DNA of 52,289 nucleotides. Source: an uncultured Chloroflexota bacterium. Lineage in GTDB: Bacteria > Chloroflexota > Dehalococcoidia > CAUJGQ01. Below, in pieces: positions 1-8,557 of the stretch. The stretch is from assembly GCA_937879875.1 (NCBI GenBank), contig CALFMN010000127.1:1-52289 (forward strand). The letters run 5' to 3'. The notes under the pieces are model-generated. The model ran no database searches. It was not told the DNA's origin and saw only the letters and a program-made list of their open reading frames with translations. Numbering within the stretch: the first letter of the stretch is position 1; the number at the start of each line of letters is the position of its first letter. A program made the translations under genes and the position numbers.

Positions 1-480
1 AGACAGCGCCGGCGTGCGCCGAGAACGGGCGCGCCGGCAGGGTCAAGGGGTGCCCCCGCCCCCCGGCGGCCAGGCCGTGCGCACCGCGGAGACGCCGGCC
101 GGTCGTGCCAGCAGCGTGGCCCGCCGCCGCTTGCCGCTGCCGGGGTTGCCGAGCGGCACCGGCGGCGCGTGGGGCACGGCCGGTGCCGCCAGGCGGGCGG
201 GGCGGCACAGCGCAGCGGGGCGCCACCACGCCCGCCCGGTACGCTGCGCACCACCGCACCCAGCCGGCGTGCCCCGTCCCTGGCTCACCTGGCCTGAACC
301 ACTACACGCGGCGTCTACGGATCCGCGGATCTGCGACCGCAGGCCGAAACGCGCCAACCGGCTGCTCGGATTACATTGAAAAGCCCCGGCAGTTGCCGGC
401 CGGGCCATGCGTGCCGCCGCGACGCTCCTATACTATCTGTAGCGGGTCGATCGGGCGCGGCCGGGCGGGAAACGGGAAAG
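1..480. other. No supported gene; upstream region of the CDF exporter
   Basis: Open frames here translate to Pro/Arg/Ala-rich sequence with no recognisable domain, as expected of chance frames in GC-rich DNA. The only signals seen are an AT-rich patch near 429-440 (TATACTATCTGTAG) and a purine-rich ribosome-binding stretch at about 474-482 in front of the next gene. An upstream gene may lie outside the window. Confidence 0.5.
431..447. promoter_or_regulatory. Possible half-site of the BlaI-type operator
   Basis: TACTATC at 431-437 matches the left arm of the 17-bp dyad found upstream of other operons in this window, but the right arm is not conserved. The same bases could simply form a -10 hexamer (TATACT at 429-434). 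It lies about 50 bp upstream of the CDF gene. Weak; recorded because of its position. Confidence 0.2.
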
Positions 481-481
481 G

Positions 482-1417
482 ATGCGCATGTCAAGGCAGC
501 ATGGGCAGGGCAACCGGCGGGCCTTGACGATCGCGCTCGCGATCACGGCCACGTTCGCGCTGGTCGAGCTGGCCGGCGGTCTGCTTGCCGGCTCGCTGGC
601 GCTGCTTGCCGACGCCGGGCACATGGCGACCGACGTACTGGCGCTGAGCTTGAGTCTGTTTGCCGCCTGGGCGGCGGGCCGGCCGAGCACACCGCGCAAA
701 ACCTACGGCTTCTACCGCGCGGAGATTCTGGCGGCGCTTGCCAACGGGGCCGCGCTCGTCGCCATCGCCGGCTGGATCGTCTGGGAGGCGGCGCACCGCC
801 TCGCCGCCAACACGCACGTCGCTGGCTGGCCGATGGTACTCGTTGGGCTGGCCGGGCTGCTCGCCAACCTGGTTTCGGCTTCGATCTTGCTGCGCACGGG
901 CCATGAGAACCTCAACGTGCGCGGCGCGCTGCTGCACGTTGCCGGCGACGCCGCCGGCGCCGCCGGCGCTGTGATCGCCGGCGCGATCATCCTGGCGGTG
1001 GACTGGCAGCAGGCGGACCCGCTGGTCTCGCTGCTGATCGCGGCGCTGATTCTGCTGAGCAGCTGGCGGCTGCTGCGCGAATCGGTCGATGTCTTGCTGG
1101 AAGGCACACCGGCGCGGATCGATCTGCCGGAGTTGGAGCGGGCGCTGACCGCGGTGCCCGGCGTGACCGCCGTGCATGACATGCACGTCTGGACCGTGAC
1201 CTCGGGCTTCGTCGCGATGAGCAGCCACGCCGTGGTCGACGGCAGCCGCGATCAGCACGACGTGCTGGACGCGATCACGCGGATGCTGACGGAGCGCTTC
1301 ACGATCGACCATGTCACGATTCAGCCGGAGGTTGCGAGCCACGCCGCCGACTGCTGCGCCGTCGATTGCGAGCCGGAGCGCAGCGGGCAGGCGCTGAGCG
1401 GTACGGTGGGCCGCTGA
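482..1417 (+). CDS. Cation diffusion facilitator (CzcD/ZitB-like) metal exporter
   Basis: Inner-membrane H+-coupled efflux of divalent metal (Zn, Co or Cd). The protein has about six membrane segments in the first 200 residues and a C-terminal cytoplasmic ferredoxin-like domain. The transport-site motif DAGHMATD lies in TM2 and a second HVAGD motif in TM5, which gives the HD-HD type site typical of Zn transporters. The C-terminal part contains the usual DMHVW segment. The tail carries a DCCAVDC cluster that could bind metal. ATG 482 and ATG 488 are both possible; 488 has the better spacing from the GGGAAAGG ribosome-binding stretch. It converges on the damaged NHL gene downstream, 24 bp away. 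Confidence 0.93.
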   Translation: MRMSRQHGQGNRRALTIALAITATFALVELAGGLLAGSLALLADAGHMATDVLALSLSLFAAWAAGRPSTPRKTYGFYRAEILAALANGAALVAIAGWIVWEAAHRLAANTHVAGWPMVLVGLAGLLANLVSASILLRTGHENLNVRGALLHVAGDAAGAAGAVIAGAIILAVDWQQADPLVSLLIAALILLSSWRLLRESVDVLLEGTPARIDLPELERALTAVPGVTAVHDMHVWTVTSGFVAMSSHAVVDGSRDQHDVLDAITRMLTERFTIDHVTIQPEVASHAADCCAVDCEPERSGQALSGTVGR

Positions 1418-1441
1418 CGGCGCAACCTCGCGCGGCGCCGC

Positions 1442-2538
1442 TCATGGCTCGCCAGCCGCCGCCTGGCCGGGCGTCACCCGGCCGAGCGCATTGCCTTCAT
1501 CCGCGCCGGCCGCGACCCAGACCGAGCCGTCCGGCGCGACCGCGGTCCACCAGGCGCCGGGGCCAGCGGCCACGCTCTGCACCTGGCCCGATCCGGGATC
1601 GACACCGTAGACGGTGTCGCCGGTGGTGCCGACCCAAACCGTGCCGCTGTGGTCGATAGAGACGCCGTATACGTCGCCGCCCGGCAGCGGCGTCAGGTGC
1701 AGCGCCCGCGTCGCCGGATCGAACTGTCCCAGTTTCCCCCGCGGCCGCCGAACCAGATCGTGCCGTCCCCACCGGCGGCGGTGCCCGTCGTGCCGGCCAC
1801 CCCAGCCACCGGGATCAGCTCGACGTTGCCCGTGTCCGAATGCAGCACACCGATCTGGCCATGGGAGATGTCGGTGAACCAGACGTCGCCGTTCGGCGCA
1901 ACGGTCAGCCAGTAGGGCACGATGCCGCCGGGAATCGCATACTCACTGAAGGTCTGGGTGTCCGGGTCGAAGACCGCCAGCTTGCCGGCGCCGAGCTCCG
2001 TCAGCCAGATGCGGCCCTGGTTATCCAGTGCGACGCCGGACGGGCTGGAATTGGCCGTCGGTGTCCGATATTCCTGATAGACGCCGCGTGCCGGGTCCAG
2101 CATGCCCAGCGCCGCCACCGAACCATCGGCCATCCAGACGCGGCCGCCGCGATCGACAACCAGCCCCATCGCGCTCAACACCCGGCTCGGGCTGAAGGCG
2201 TACTCGGTGATGCGTCCGCTGGCCGGGTCCAGCGCGGCGAGCTTATTCGCGTTCATCTCCGCGATCCAGACGCGGCCCTCCGGACCAACGGCGGGCACCA
2301 TCAGGCCGCTTGCGGGCGTGGGGATGTGCCAGGCGGTGACCTGACCGGCGCGGGCGGGCGTGACGGTGGTCACGGTGGATGGCACCGTCACGCCGGGGGC
2401 AGCCTGGCCGGAGCCGCCGGTGAAGGCGGCTGCGAGCGCCACCACCGCGGCAAGCGAGCCCACCGCCGCGAGGCCTGCCCCTGTACGCCGAGGGAGCCGG
2501 ACGCGGCCAGCGGTGAACCACGCGGCGAGCGGCAGCAA
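1442..2538 (-). pseudogene. NHL/Vgb-like beta-propeller part of a broken CopC-CopD-NHL fusion gene
   Basis: Encodes blade repeats of the virginiamycin B lyase-like/NHL propeller type (PAVGPEGRVWIAEMNANKLAALDP and similar). It lines up with the C-terminal third of the intact fusion at 36872-39913. Two lesions separate it from a working gene. An amber codon at 2569-2571 cuts it from CopC-CopD while the frame continues straight through (LITAAIAVIALLPLAAWF, the membrane helix joining both parts). A one-base frameshift lies near 1733-1740, in a G5A3 run as read on the minus strand. After the shift the frame resumes as LGQFDPATRALHLTPLPGG and runs to a stop at 1442. No ribosome-binding site precedes the nominal TTG at 2538, so independent translation is unlikely. 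Assembly error is an alternative for the frameshift. Confidence 0.75.
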
Positions 2539-2568
2539 GGCGATGACCGCGATCGCCGCGGTGATTAG

Positions 2569-4455
2569 CTACAGCGGGCTGATGCCGTGCGCGGGGAACT
2601 GCCAAACACCCTCGCCTGCCCCTGCCGAACCGGCGCTGGTAACATCGTCGCTGAAGGCGAGGTTGACGTCGTCGTGCCCCGCGCGGCGGACGTTGATCGT
2701 CACGGGCCAGCGCCCCGGCTGCGTCAGATTCGCGGCCATCCCCGCATACGTGCCCGCTGCGCCCTGCTGCGGCGCAAGCGTCACGGCGGAGCCGCCGAGA
2801 TCGCTGCCGTTCGTGCCGAACCGCAGTTGCACCCGCTGCGCCCGGTCGGCGTCCGGGCCGCTGAGTTGGACGGTAAAACGGTTCTCCCCGGGCTGGTTCG
2901 GCGTCACGGAAAGCGTGGCGCGCAGGTCGGCTGCGGCGACCGTACGCTCGAACGGGGTGCTGGCGGGCTGTGCGACCGCACTGGCCGCGCGGTTTTGGGC
3001 GGCCACGTCCCGCGCCGGCACCAAAAAGACCAGGACGGCCGTGACCGCGATCACGGCGGCGCCGGCCGCGCTCTCGATCGCCGCGCCGCGCGCGAGCCGC
3101 TGTGCCGCGCGCGTTGGCGCGGGATCGACGCCGGCGAGGCACGCGAAGCGGCGGCCGAGGCGCAGCGCGTTGAGGGCGCCCAGCGCCAGCAGCACGGTCA
3201 CCAGCGCGAGCTTGACCAGCAGGACCTGGCCATAGGTCGTGTCGATCAGCGCCTGCCACGATGGAAGCTGCACCAGCGCGTTGAAGGCGCCGCTGAACAG
3301 GACGACGGCGACGCAGGCCAGGGCGAGCGAAGAGAAGCGGTGCAGCACATCGGCGCGGAAGCCGGCGCCGCGCAGCGCTTCATCCCTGGGCGTGGCCGCC
3401 GCGGCGCGGGTGAGAACCAACGGCAGTTGGACGAGGCCGCCGAGCCAGAGCGCCGCGGCCGAGAGGTGCAGGAAATCGGCCGGCACGGCCCAGCCCGCTC
3501 CAGCGCCGGCGGCCGCGTGCGACGTGAGCGACATGGTGAGCAGGGCGGCGGCGGCGAGCGCGAGACCGGCCGCGAGCAGGCGGGAGGGCGGACGCAGGCA
3601 ATCCGCTCGTGCGCGACGGCCCACGTACAGCCCGAGCACCAGCGCAACCAGCGCAAACAGCTCGCGCAGGAGCCAGAAGAGGCCGCTCTGTCCGGCAAGC
3701 AGATCCGGCAGCGTGCCGAACGAGCCGTTCTGTGCCGCCTCGCGCAGCAGCGCCGCGGGGTTGACGATCGCCGCGGCCAGCGCTCCGGCCGGCGCGATCG
3801 CGCCCACGAGCCCAAACGCGCAGCGTTCGGCGGCAAGGCGGGGCGCTCCCGCCAACCGTCGCGCCGCCGGCAGCGTCACCAGCGCCGCGAAGCCGAAGCC
3901 GCCGGCAACGCTCATCAGCCCGAGCAACAGCAGCCAGCGCAGGGCGGCATCGAACGGCTGCACGCTGCCCCCGCTCGCCTGCGCCGCTACCTGGGCCGCC
4001 GGCGCACCGGCGGGCAGCGTGCCGTCCGGCTCCAGCACCACGAACGGGTACGTGCCCTGCCAGCGATGTCCATCGACCGCGGAGACGGTCGTCCAGGCCA
4101 CGCTGTAGTAACCGGGAGCGAGCGACGCGACCGCGACCAGCATCTCGGTCGCATCGGCGCTGAAGCGCGGCGGGCCGTCCTCCTTGCGGGCGTCGCTGCC
4201 GTCGAGCACATGGATGTTGCTGAGCCCGCGATTGATCGCCTCGCTGAAGAAGAGGTCAATTCGCTGCGGCGAGGTCGTCAGGCGGGCGTTCTGCGCCGGC
4301 TCTGAGCGGATCAGCACGGCGTGCGCATCCGCTGGTGCTGGCCTCCCACCGGCGAAGGCCGCGGCGAGGAGGATGACGATACCCGCGGCTGTCACGCCAG
4401 AGCGTCGTATGCGCAGTCCGCTCCCCAACTCCCGCCACCCCATGCGCCGCCTCAC
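2569..4455 (-). CDS. CopC-CopD copper resistance fusion protein (C-terminally cut by amber stop)
   Basis: A signal or anchor segment is followed by a CopC domain whose mature end begins with His (HAVLIRSEPAQNARL), the usual Cu(II) N-terminal ligand. The CopC domain ends in the typical DGHRWQGTYPFVV strand. A multi-pass CopD domain follows (about residues 165-460, with the QPFDAALRWLLLLGL start), then a soluble Ig-like domain ending in FPAHGIS. The paralogue at 36872-39913 continues past this point into two more helices and a beta-propeller. Here a TAG follows PL at 2569-2571. The likely role is periplasmic copper binding and copper uptake or tolerance. It lies 39 bp downstream of the DUF305 gene, in the same orientation. 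Confidence 0.88.
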   Translation of the reverse strand: MRRRMGWRELGSGLRIRRSGVTAAGIVILLAAAFAGGRPAPADAHAVLIRSEPAQNARLTTSPQRIDLFFSEAINRGLSNIHVLDGSDARKEDGPPRFSADATEMLVAVASLAPGYYSVAWTTVSAVDGHRWQGTYPFVVLEPDGTLPAGAPAAQVAAQASGGSVQPFDAALRWLLLLGLMSVAGGFGFAALVTLPAARRLAGAPRLAAERCAFGLVGAIAPAGALAAAIVNPAALLREAAQNGSFGTLPDLLAGQSGLFWLLRELFALVALVLGLYVGRRARADCLRPPSRLLAAGLALAAAALLTMSLTSHAAAGAGAGWAVPADFLHLSAAALWLGGLVQLPLVLTRAAAATPRDEALRGAGFRADVLHRFSSLALACVAVVLFSGAFNALVQLPSWQALIDTTYGQVLLVKLALVTVLLALGALNALRLGRRFACLAGVDPAPTRAAQRLARGAAIESAAGAAVIAVTAVLVFLVPARDVAAQNRAASAVAQPASTPFERTVAAADLRATLSVTPNQPGENRFTVQLSGPDADRAQRVQLRFGTNGSDLGGSAVTLAPQQGAAGTYAGMAANLTQPGRWPVTINVRRAGHDDVNLAFSDDVTSAGSAGAGEGVWQFPAHGISPL

Positions 4456-4494
4456 GGCTCGTTCGCACCGATGCCCGCGCGATCGATCATCGTC

Positions 4495-5181
4495 TCAGCT
4501 TCCCGCGGCACAAGCCGGCGGCGCCTCGCCGAACCACGCCTGCAGGTAGCCCTGCATCTCGACGATCTCGGCGGACTGGCCGTCGATGATCTGCTGTGCC
4601 AGCGCCTTGATTTCGGCGTGATCGGCGTTCTGCAGGGCAGCGCGGGACATCGCGATCGCGGCCTGATGGTGGGGGATCATCATGCGCAGGAACAGCTCAT
4701 CGGCGTTGCCGCCGCCCATCATGCCGCCCATCATCTGGCTGCCCATGATCTCGCGCATGCCGTTGCCCGTGCCGCAGCCGCCCATCAGCATCGCCATCAT
4801 CTCGCCCATCGGGCCGCCTGCGCCAGGCACGTCCGCGCTGCCGTACCACTGCCGGCGCCAGGCGCGCATCTGGTCGATCTGCTGCTGCTGGACGTTCTCG
4901 ATGCGACGGGCAAGGTCGCGCAGCTCCGCGTGGGACGAGCCGCCGATCATCATCCGCGCCGACATGATCGCCATCTCGTGATGCACCACCATCCGGTCGA
5001 TGAACTGCTCATCGTAGGGATCGGCCTGCCCGGCGGCATTCCGCGCGGAGGAGACCGACGCGCGCCGATGCGGCGCGCCATGTCCGGGCCACGCGAGGAC
5101 CACGCCGGCGCTCGTGCCCAGGACAAGGCCGAGCATCAAGAACGCTCCACCAACGATCGCAAACGCTCGCCGTTGTCTCAC
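4495..5181 (-). CDS. DUF305 (CopM-like) periplasmic protein with Met-rich linker
   Basis: An N-terminal hydrophobic segment (residues 8-30) is followed by two DUF305 half-domains. Each has the His-His metal-site motif (HHEMAIMSARM near residue 68, HHQAAIAMSR near 170). A Met/Gly-rich insert (MGEMMAMLMGG through MMGGMMGGG) lies between them, as in copper-binding proteins. DUF305 proteins such as CopM bind copper outside the cytoplasm. The gene is first in a minus-strand unit with CopC-CopD. The intergenic space upstream, shared with the divergent TlpA gene, contains a BlaI-type dyad. Confidence 0.85.
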   Translation of the reverse strand: MRQRRAFAIVGGAFLMLGLVLGTSAGVVLAWPGHGAPHRRASVSSARNAAGQADPYDEQFIDRMVVHHEMAIMSARMMIGGSSHAELRDLARRIENVQQQQIDQMRAWRRQWYGSADVPGAGGPMGEMMAMLMGGCGTGNGMREIMGSQMMGGMMGGGNADELFLRMMIPHHQAAIAMSRAALQNADHAEIKALAQQIIDGQSAEIVEMQGYLQAWFGEAPPACAAGS

Positions 5182-5654
5182 TTGTGCGGTCTTCCTTCCT
5201 CCAGACCGGCTGCGCGATGCCGCACGCCTATCCGGAGCCGCTCAACCTCGCCAACGCCGGCAGGCGAAGAGCACCACGCGTGCCGCGATCATGAACAGCG
5301 CTGACGGCCGCGCGAGCGCAATGCAAGGCCAGCCGGCGCGTGCCGGTGGCGAACTCGAGGACGAGGTCGTCGGTGAACGGCACGACGCCAACCATCACCC
5401 TGCGCACGTCAAGCGAACGCGGCCGCTCGCCGCCGCGTTCGGCGCCGGTACCTCGCGGCGTGGTCGCGGTCACCCCGATGCATCCGCCTGACCCATGACG
5501 CGGCCGTGATCGCTTCCTATTATCGACGATAGTACGATACTGCTGTATAAAGCATCCGGAGTACGAGCGCAGCGGCGTCGCCGGATCGCTTGCGCGCAGC
5601 GGGTTGCGGGCTGGCGCGGCCGGCAGGGTGAAGCTGGCCACCGGGAGAGCGGAG
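5182..5654. other. Divergent intergenic region between DUF305 and TlpA genes
   Basis: About 470 bp without a well-supported gene. A minus-strand frame at 5228-5395 (begins MVGVVPFTDD, 55 codons) has no recognisable family and was not called. The informative element is the operator/promoter at 5518-5551. A purine-rich ribosome-binding site (GGGAGAGCGGAG) lies just before ATG 5655. Confidence 0.5.
5518..5534. promoter_or_regulatory. BlaI-type operator dyad overlapping the tlpA-like promoter
   Basis: TATTATCGACGATAGTA is a 17-bp dyad: arms TATTATCG and CGATAGTA match at 7 of 8 positions around a central A. Its reverse complement is identical to the site at 36827-36843. TCGACG (5523-5528), a 17-bp spacer and TATAAA (5546-5551) could form a promoter, so a bound repressor would cover the -35. 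Upstream of the CDS at 5655. Confidence 0.7.
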
Positions 5655-6350
5655 ATGGCGATAGAGCAATCGCAATCGGACACAGAGAACGCTGCCGACA
5701 CCGCGGACGCGGCGGCCAGCGACCCGGACGAGCGCCCGCAGCGGCGACGCGAGTGGTCCGGCCCGGTGCGCTCCGTGGGACTGCCCCTGCTGGCCGTGGC
5801 GCTGATCGTCGGCGCCGTCTGGTATCTCGAAGCCGGCCGCTCCGAAGGCTCGGCCAAAGTCGCGGGCGGCCTCGGCGTAATTGCGCTCGATAGCGGCCGC
5901 AATCATAGCGGCAAGCCGCCGTCCGCCGCCATCGGCCGCGCCGCGCCCGATTTCCGTCTGCATACACTCGACGGGCGCAGCGTGCGCCTCAGCGATCTGC
6001 AGGGCAAGATCGTGCTGATCAACTTTTGGGCGACCTGGTGCGCGCCCTGCCGCGAGGAGATGCCCGAGATCGTGCGCGCCGACGGCCTGTATCGCGACCG
6101 CGGCTTCGCCGTGATGTCGGTGGACGAACAGGAAGACGCGGGCACCATCCAGAAGTGGGTGGACGCCTTCGGCATGCAGTTTCCCGTGGCGATGGATGTG
6201 ACGGGCGACGTCGGGCAGGCATTCCGCGCCGGCACCCAGTTCCCCACCAGCTTCTGGATCGACCCGCAGGGCATCGTCTCCGACATCAAGTACGGGCCGA
6301 TGAGCCGCCAGTACATCGAGGATCACCTGACTGGCCTACAAACGCGGTGA
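5655..6350 (+). CDS. Membrane-anchored TlpA/ResA-like thiol-disulfide oxidoreductase
   Basis: 231 aa: a charged N-terminal cytoplasmic segment, one membrane helix (about residues 41-60), then a thioredoxin-fold domain outside the membrane. The active site WATWCAPC (Cys129, Cys132) and the later cis-Pro region (TQFPTSFWIDPQG) are intact. Such proteins reduce disulfides in apocytochrome c or copper proteins. It resembles the protein at 29164-29994 in layout. ATG 5655 was chosen over the upstream in-frame start at 5604 because of the GGGAGAGCGGAG ribosome-binding site. It is monocistronic and preceded by a BlaI-type operator. Confidence 0.9.
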   Translation: MAIEQSQSDTENAADTADAAASDPDERPQRRREWSGPVRSVGLPLLAVALIVGAVWYLEAGRSEGSAKVAGGLGVIALDSGRNHSGKPPSAAIGRAAPDFRLHTLDGRSVRLSDLQGKIVLINFWATWCAPCREEMPEIVRADGLYRDRGFAVMSVDEQEDAGTIQKWVDAFGMQFPVAMDVTGDVGQAFRAGTQFPTSFWIDPQGIVSDIKYGPMSRQYIEDHLTGLQTR

Positions 6351-6415
6351 AGCGCCCGCGTAACGGCGTTCCGCGCCTGACGACGGACGTCTCTCCCAGC
6401 CGTCAACCGATCTCC

Positions 6416-6592
6416 TTAGAAAGTACAGAAGGCACAGAAAGCCCGGCAGATCCGATCGCTCTGATCATTGACAGCGACACGGAAATCACCCCCAGGTTCG
6501 CCCTCGGCGAGCCGGCCGCACGCACCGTACGCCTGCGGCAGGGCCGCCTGCCCTCGCCTGCAATCCAGCGGCTCACCGTGATAGGTGGCCAT
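6416..6592 (-). CDS. Small hypothetical protein, 58 aa
   Basis: Begins MATYHGEPLDCRRG after a good ribosome-binding site (GGAGGC, five bases before the ATG). It ends in a Cys-containing tail (CRAFCAFC). No family recognised. It stands alone between the TlpA gene and the IS21 remnant. It may be a real small gene or chance; the ribosome-binding site is the main support. Confidence 0.25.
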   Translation of the reverse strand: MATYHGEPLDCRRGQAALPQAYGACGRLAEGEPGGDFRVAVNDQSDRICRAFCAFCTF

Positions 6593-6764
6593 CGCGTGCC
6601 TCCGTTCTTCGCGTATCGTCACATCCTGAGCACGAGTATACGCCTCCTATCAAAACGGGTTGGCAGTGGCGCTAGGATAGCCCGCGTGCTGCGTGAACAG
6701 TCGGCTCGCTCCGTCACCGTTACACGCGTCTCCAATGGCTGGTCTTGAGGTGGCTGGCTGATAA

Positions 6765-6979
6765 TGTGGGACCGCTACTTTGATCTGGCCCCACTATGAG
6801 ACGACGACCCCAACGGGAAGCGGCGGCGCAACCGCCTCCTGGAGGGAGAGAGGATGTCGAGGGTGGAGCACTTCGAGCAGATTCGTCGCGACGCTCGCCT
6901 GGCACGGCAGCCCAGCCGGGCGCGTCGTGCAGCACCAGCCGCCGGTCAAGCAGGTTTTCGGCCGGAAATCGCCGCGTAG
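6765..6979 (+). mobile_element. istA: IS21-family remnant: left end and 5' fragment of istA
   Basis: Starting at TGT 6765, the sequence TGTGGGACCGCTACTTTGAT resembles the terminal segment of IS21-type elements. A GGAGGGAGAG ribosome-binding site leads to ATG 6854 and MSRVEHFEQIRRDARLA, the typical IstA N-terminus. Similarity stops near 6905, where the normal continuation (helix-turn-helix, then DDE domain) is missing. The frame runs to a stop at 6979, overlapping the end of the neighbouring methyltransferase gene. A fragment of the partner gene istB lies 12 kb away at 18914, in the same orientation. Confidence 0.7.
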
Positions 6980-7740
6980 CCCAGGTAGGGAACAGCCCGC
7001 CGCATGCGCGGCATCAACCAGGCCATCTTCCGCATGTACGCTGGGCGGGAGAGCGCTCGCCCCATCACCCGCAGACTATTGGTGATGCCCTCGTCGTGCA
7101 GAAACCCGCGCGGGGTCATCATGGCAAACGGTCCCGTCGTAAGTTCGACCTCCTCGAGGCCGGCCTGGCGATAGATGTCTACCCACTCTTCAGCGGTATC
7201 GAAGGTCAGGCCCGGGCAGACCTCACCCAGAAAGATGCGGCGAGCCTCCTCCGTGGGCGGCCGCCGCCAGAGGAACTCGGTGGCAACCACACGCCCTCCC
7301 GGCCGGCAGATGCGGACCAGCTCCCGCGCCGCCGGCAGCCGGGCGACGAACATCGTCACAGCCTCCGCCATGACCACGTCGAAGCTGTGATCGGGGAAGC
7401 GTAGCGCCAGCACGTCGCCCCGCTCGACGGTGACCCGGTCCGCCACCGCCCTCGCGCGGACCTGTGCCTCGGCCCGCTCGAGCATCAGGGGCGAGATATC
7501 GCCGGCGGTGACCCGCACACCAAAGCGCTGGGCGAGGGCGATGGCCGTGGTGCCGACCCCGCAGCCGACGTCCAGCACGTGGTCGCCGGGCTGACACGCG
7601 GCGCGTGCGAAAAGGGCTTCCGTCGACTTGCGTCCGCCCGGGTGGATGACGCGCTTGCCCAGCACTGCGAGCAGGGCGTACGGGTCCAACTGTGCGATGT
7701 CTGCAGCCGAGAGCCGGGCCTGCGGGGGAGCACGCATCAT
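6946..7740 (-). CDS. Class I SAM-dependent methyltransferase
   Basis: 264 aa with a Rossmann methyltransferase fold: motif I VLDVGCGVGTTAIALA, the acidic end of strand 2 in VTAGDISPLML, GDVLALRFPDHSFDVVMAE, and the post-motif ICRPGGRVVATEFLW. The substrate is not evident; there is no ArsM-type Cys triad. It is the last gene of a five-gene minus-strand operon with a predicted selenocysteine ArsM-like methyltransferase 9 bp upstream, so a role in methylating a metalloid or small thiol/selenol is plausible by context only. The start has an AAGGAG ribosome-binding site before tandem ATGs at 7740 and 7737. Confidence 0.88.
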   Translation of the reverse strand: MMRAPPQARLSAADIAQLDPYALLAVLGKRVIHPGGRKSTEALFARAACQPGDHVLDVGCGVGTTAIALAQRFGVRVTAGDISPLMLERAEAQVRARAVADRVTVERGDVLALRFPDHSFDVVMAEAVTMFVARLPAARELVRICRPGGRVVATEFLWRRPPTEEARRIFLGEVCPGLTFDTAEEWVDIYRQAGLEEVELTTGPFAMMTPRGFLHDEGITNSLRVMGRALSRPAYMRKMAWLMPRMRRAVPYLGYAAISGRKPA

Positions 7741-7749
7741 CAGCTCCTT

Positions 7750-8547
7750 CTACGAAGCCACGGCTGGTCGCTGGGCGAACACCGTCACGCCGCGGGTCTC
7801 GAACTCTTTGGCATCGGACTCATGCTTGCTGCCGGAGAACACGTCGACTTCGTTGGAGAGCACCACGTTCGTAAAGCCTACCAGGGCCAGGAGCTGTCGC
7901 CACTCTGCTTCCAGCAGAGCACCGGCGATTCAGCCGCTCCAGAGGTCGATGTCGTCCTTGGCCTCCTGCGGCACCGGGAGGTGGACGAGGATATCGCCGA
8001 CCTGCAGCCGGCCGCCGGGTTTCAGCACCCGGTACATTTCGCGGAAGACCTGCTGCTTGTCCGGGCAGAGGTTGATGACGCCGTTGCTGATGACGACATC
8101 GGCGGTCTGGTCGGGGACGGGCAGTGCTTCGGCGTAGCCGGCGCGGACGGCGACGTTGCGGAGATGGAGGCTGGCAGCGCTTTCGGCCAGCTTGTCGCGC
8201 ATCGCGGCCGTCATGTCGACGGCAATCACCCGGCCGGCTGGTCCAACCTGCCGCGCCGCGAGCAGCGTGTCAAAGCCGGCGCCGGCGCCAACGTCGACGA
8301 CCACCTCGCCCGGGTGCACGTCGCCGTAGAGGAACGGGTTGCCGGTCCCGGCGAAGGAATCGACGGTGGCTCTCGGCAGCGTATCCACGCTGTGATCGGG
8401 ATAGCCAAGCAGTCGGGCAAGCGGGCGCCCGGTGTGGAAATGGAAGCCCAGTTCGGGGTTCAGGGCGACATCGCGGTACTTCTCCGAGATACGGCGACGT
8501 AACTCGTCACGGTCGACCAAGGCAATGCCAACTGCATTCGCCGTCAT
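7750..8547 (-). CDS. ArsM-like methyltransferase, predicted selenoprotein (Sec206)
   Basis: The frame from ATG 8547 (AGGAG ribosome-binding site) meets TGA at 7930-7932 and continues in frame for 59 more codons to TAG at 7750. The whole product is 265 aa, the normal size for bacterial ArsM-like enzymes. Motif I is VVDVGAGAGFDTLLAA, followed by GRVIAVDMT and VISNGVINLCPDK (Cys161). The TGA falls in DIDLWSG-TGA-IAGALLEAE, where relatives have Cys in (C)IAGAL, one of the arsenic-binding cysteines. The downstream 59 residues are family-like. A strong hairpin starts two bases after TGA with its loop at +17 to +21. I read this as selenocysteine insertion. If TGA were a stop, the protein would lack the C-terminal domain. 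Likely reaction: SAM-dependent methylation of As(III) or a similar metalloid. Confidence 0.85.
7897..7929 (-). promoter_or_regulatory. SECIS-like hairpin for the ArsM-like selenoprotein
   Basis: Reading the minus strand after TGA (7932-7930): an outer stem TCGCC/GGCGA (7928-7924 with 7901-7897), a small internal loop, and an inner stem CTCTGC/GCAGAG (7919-7914 with 7908-7903) extended by a G-U pair. The pentaloop is TGGAA (7913-7909). The loop lies 17-21 nt after the UGA and has G at its second and third positions, within the known bacterial SECIS geometry (apical loop roughly 16-37 nt downstream, G at loop start). Confidence 0.75.
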
Positions 8548-8557
8548 CGTCTGGCTC

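Noticed and set aside
1..480. Long frames at the window start
   Set aside because: Low-complexity Pro/Arg/Ala translations in several frames with no family; no evidence for a gene.
2569..2571. In-frame TAG in CopC-CopD-NHL copy 1 as pyrrolysine or programmed read-through
   Set aside because: A second lesion (frameshift near 1735) in the same gene and an intact paralogue elsewhere make decay or sequencing error simpler. No Pyl-like insertion context is visible.
5228..5395. Minus-strand 55-aa frame starting MVGVVPFTDD
   Set aside because: No family, poor ribosome-binding-site spacing, and location in a divergent promoter region; not strong enough to call.
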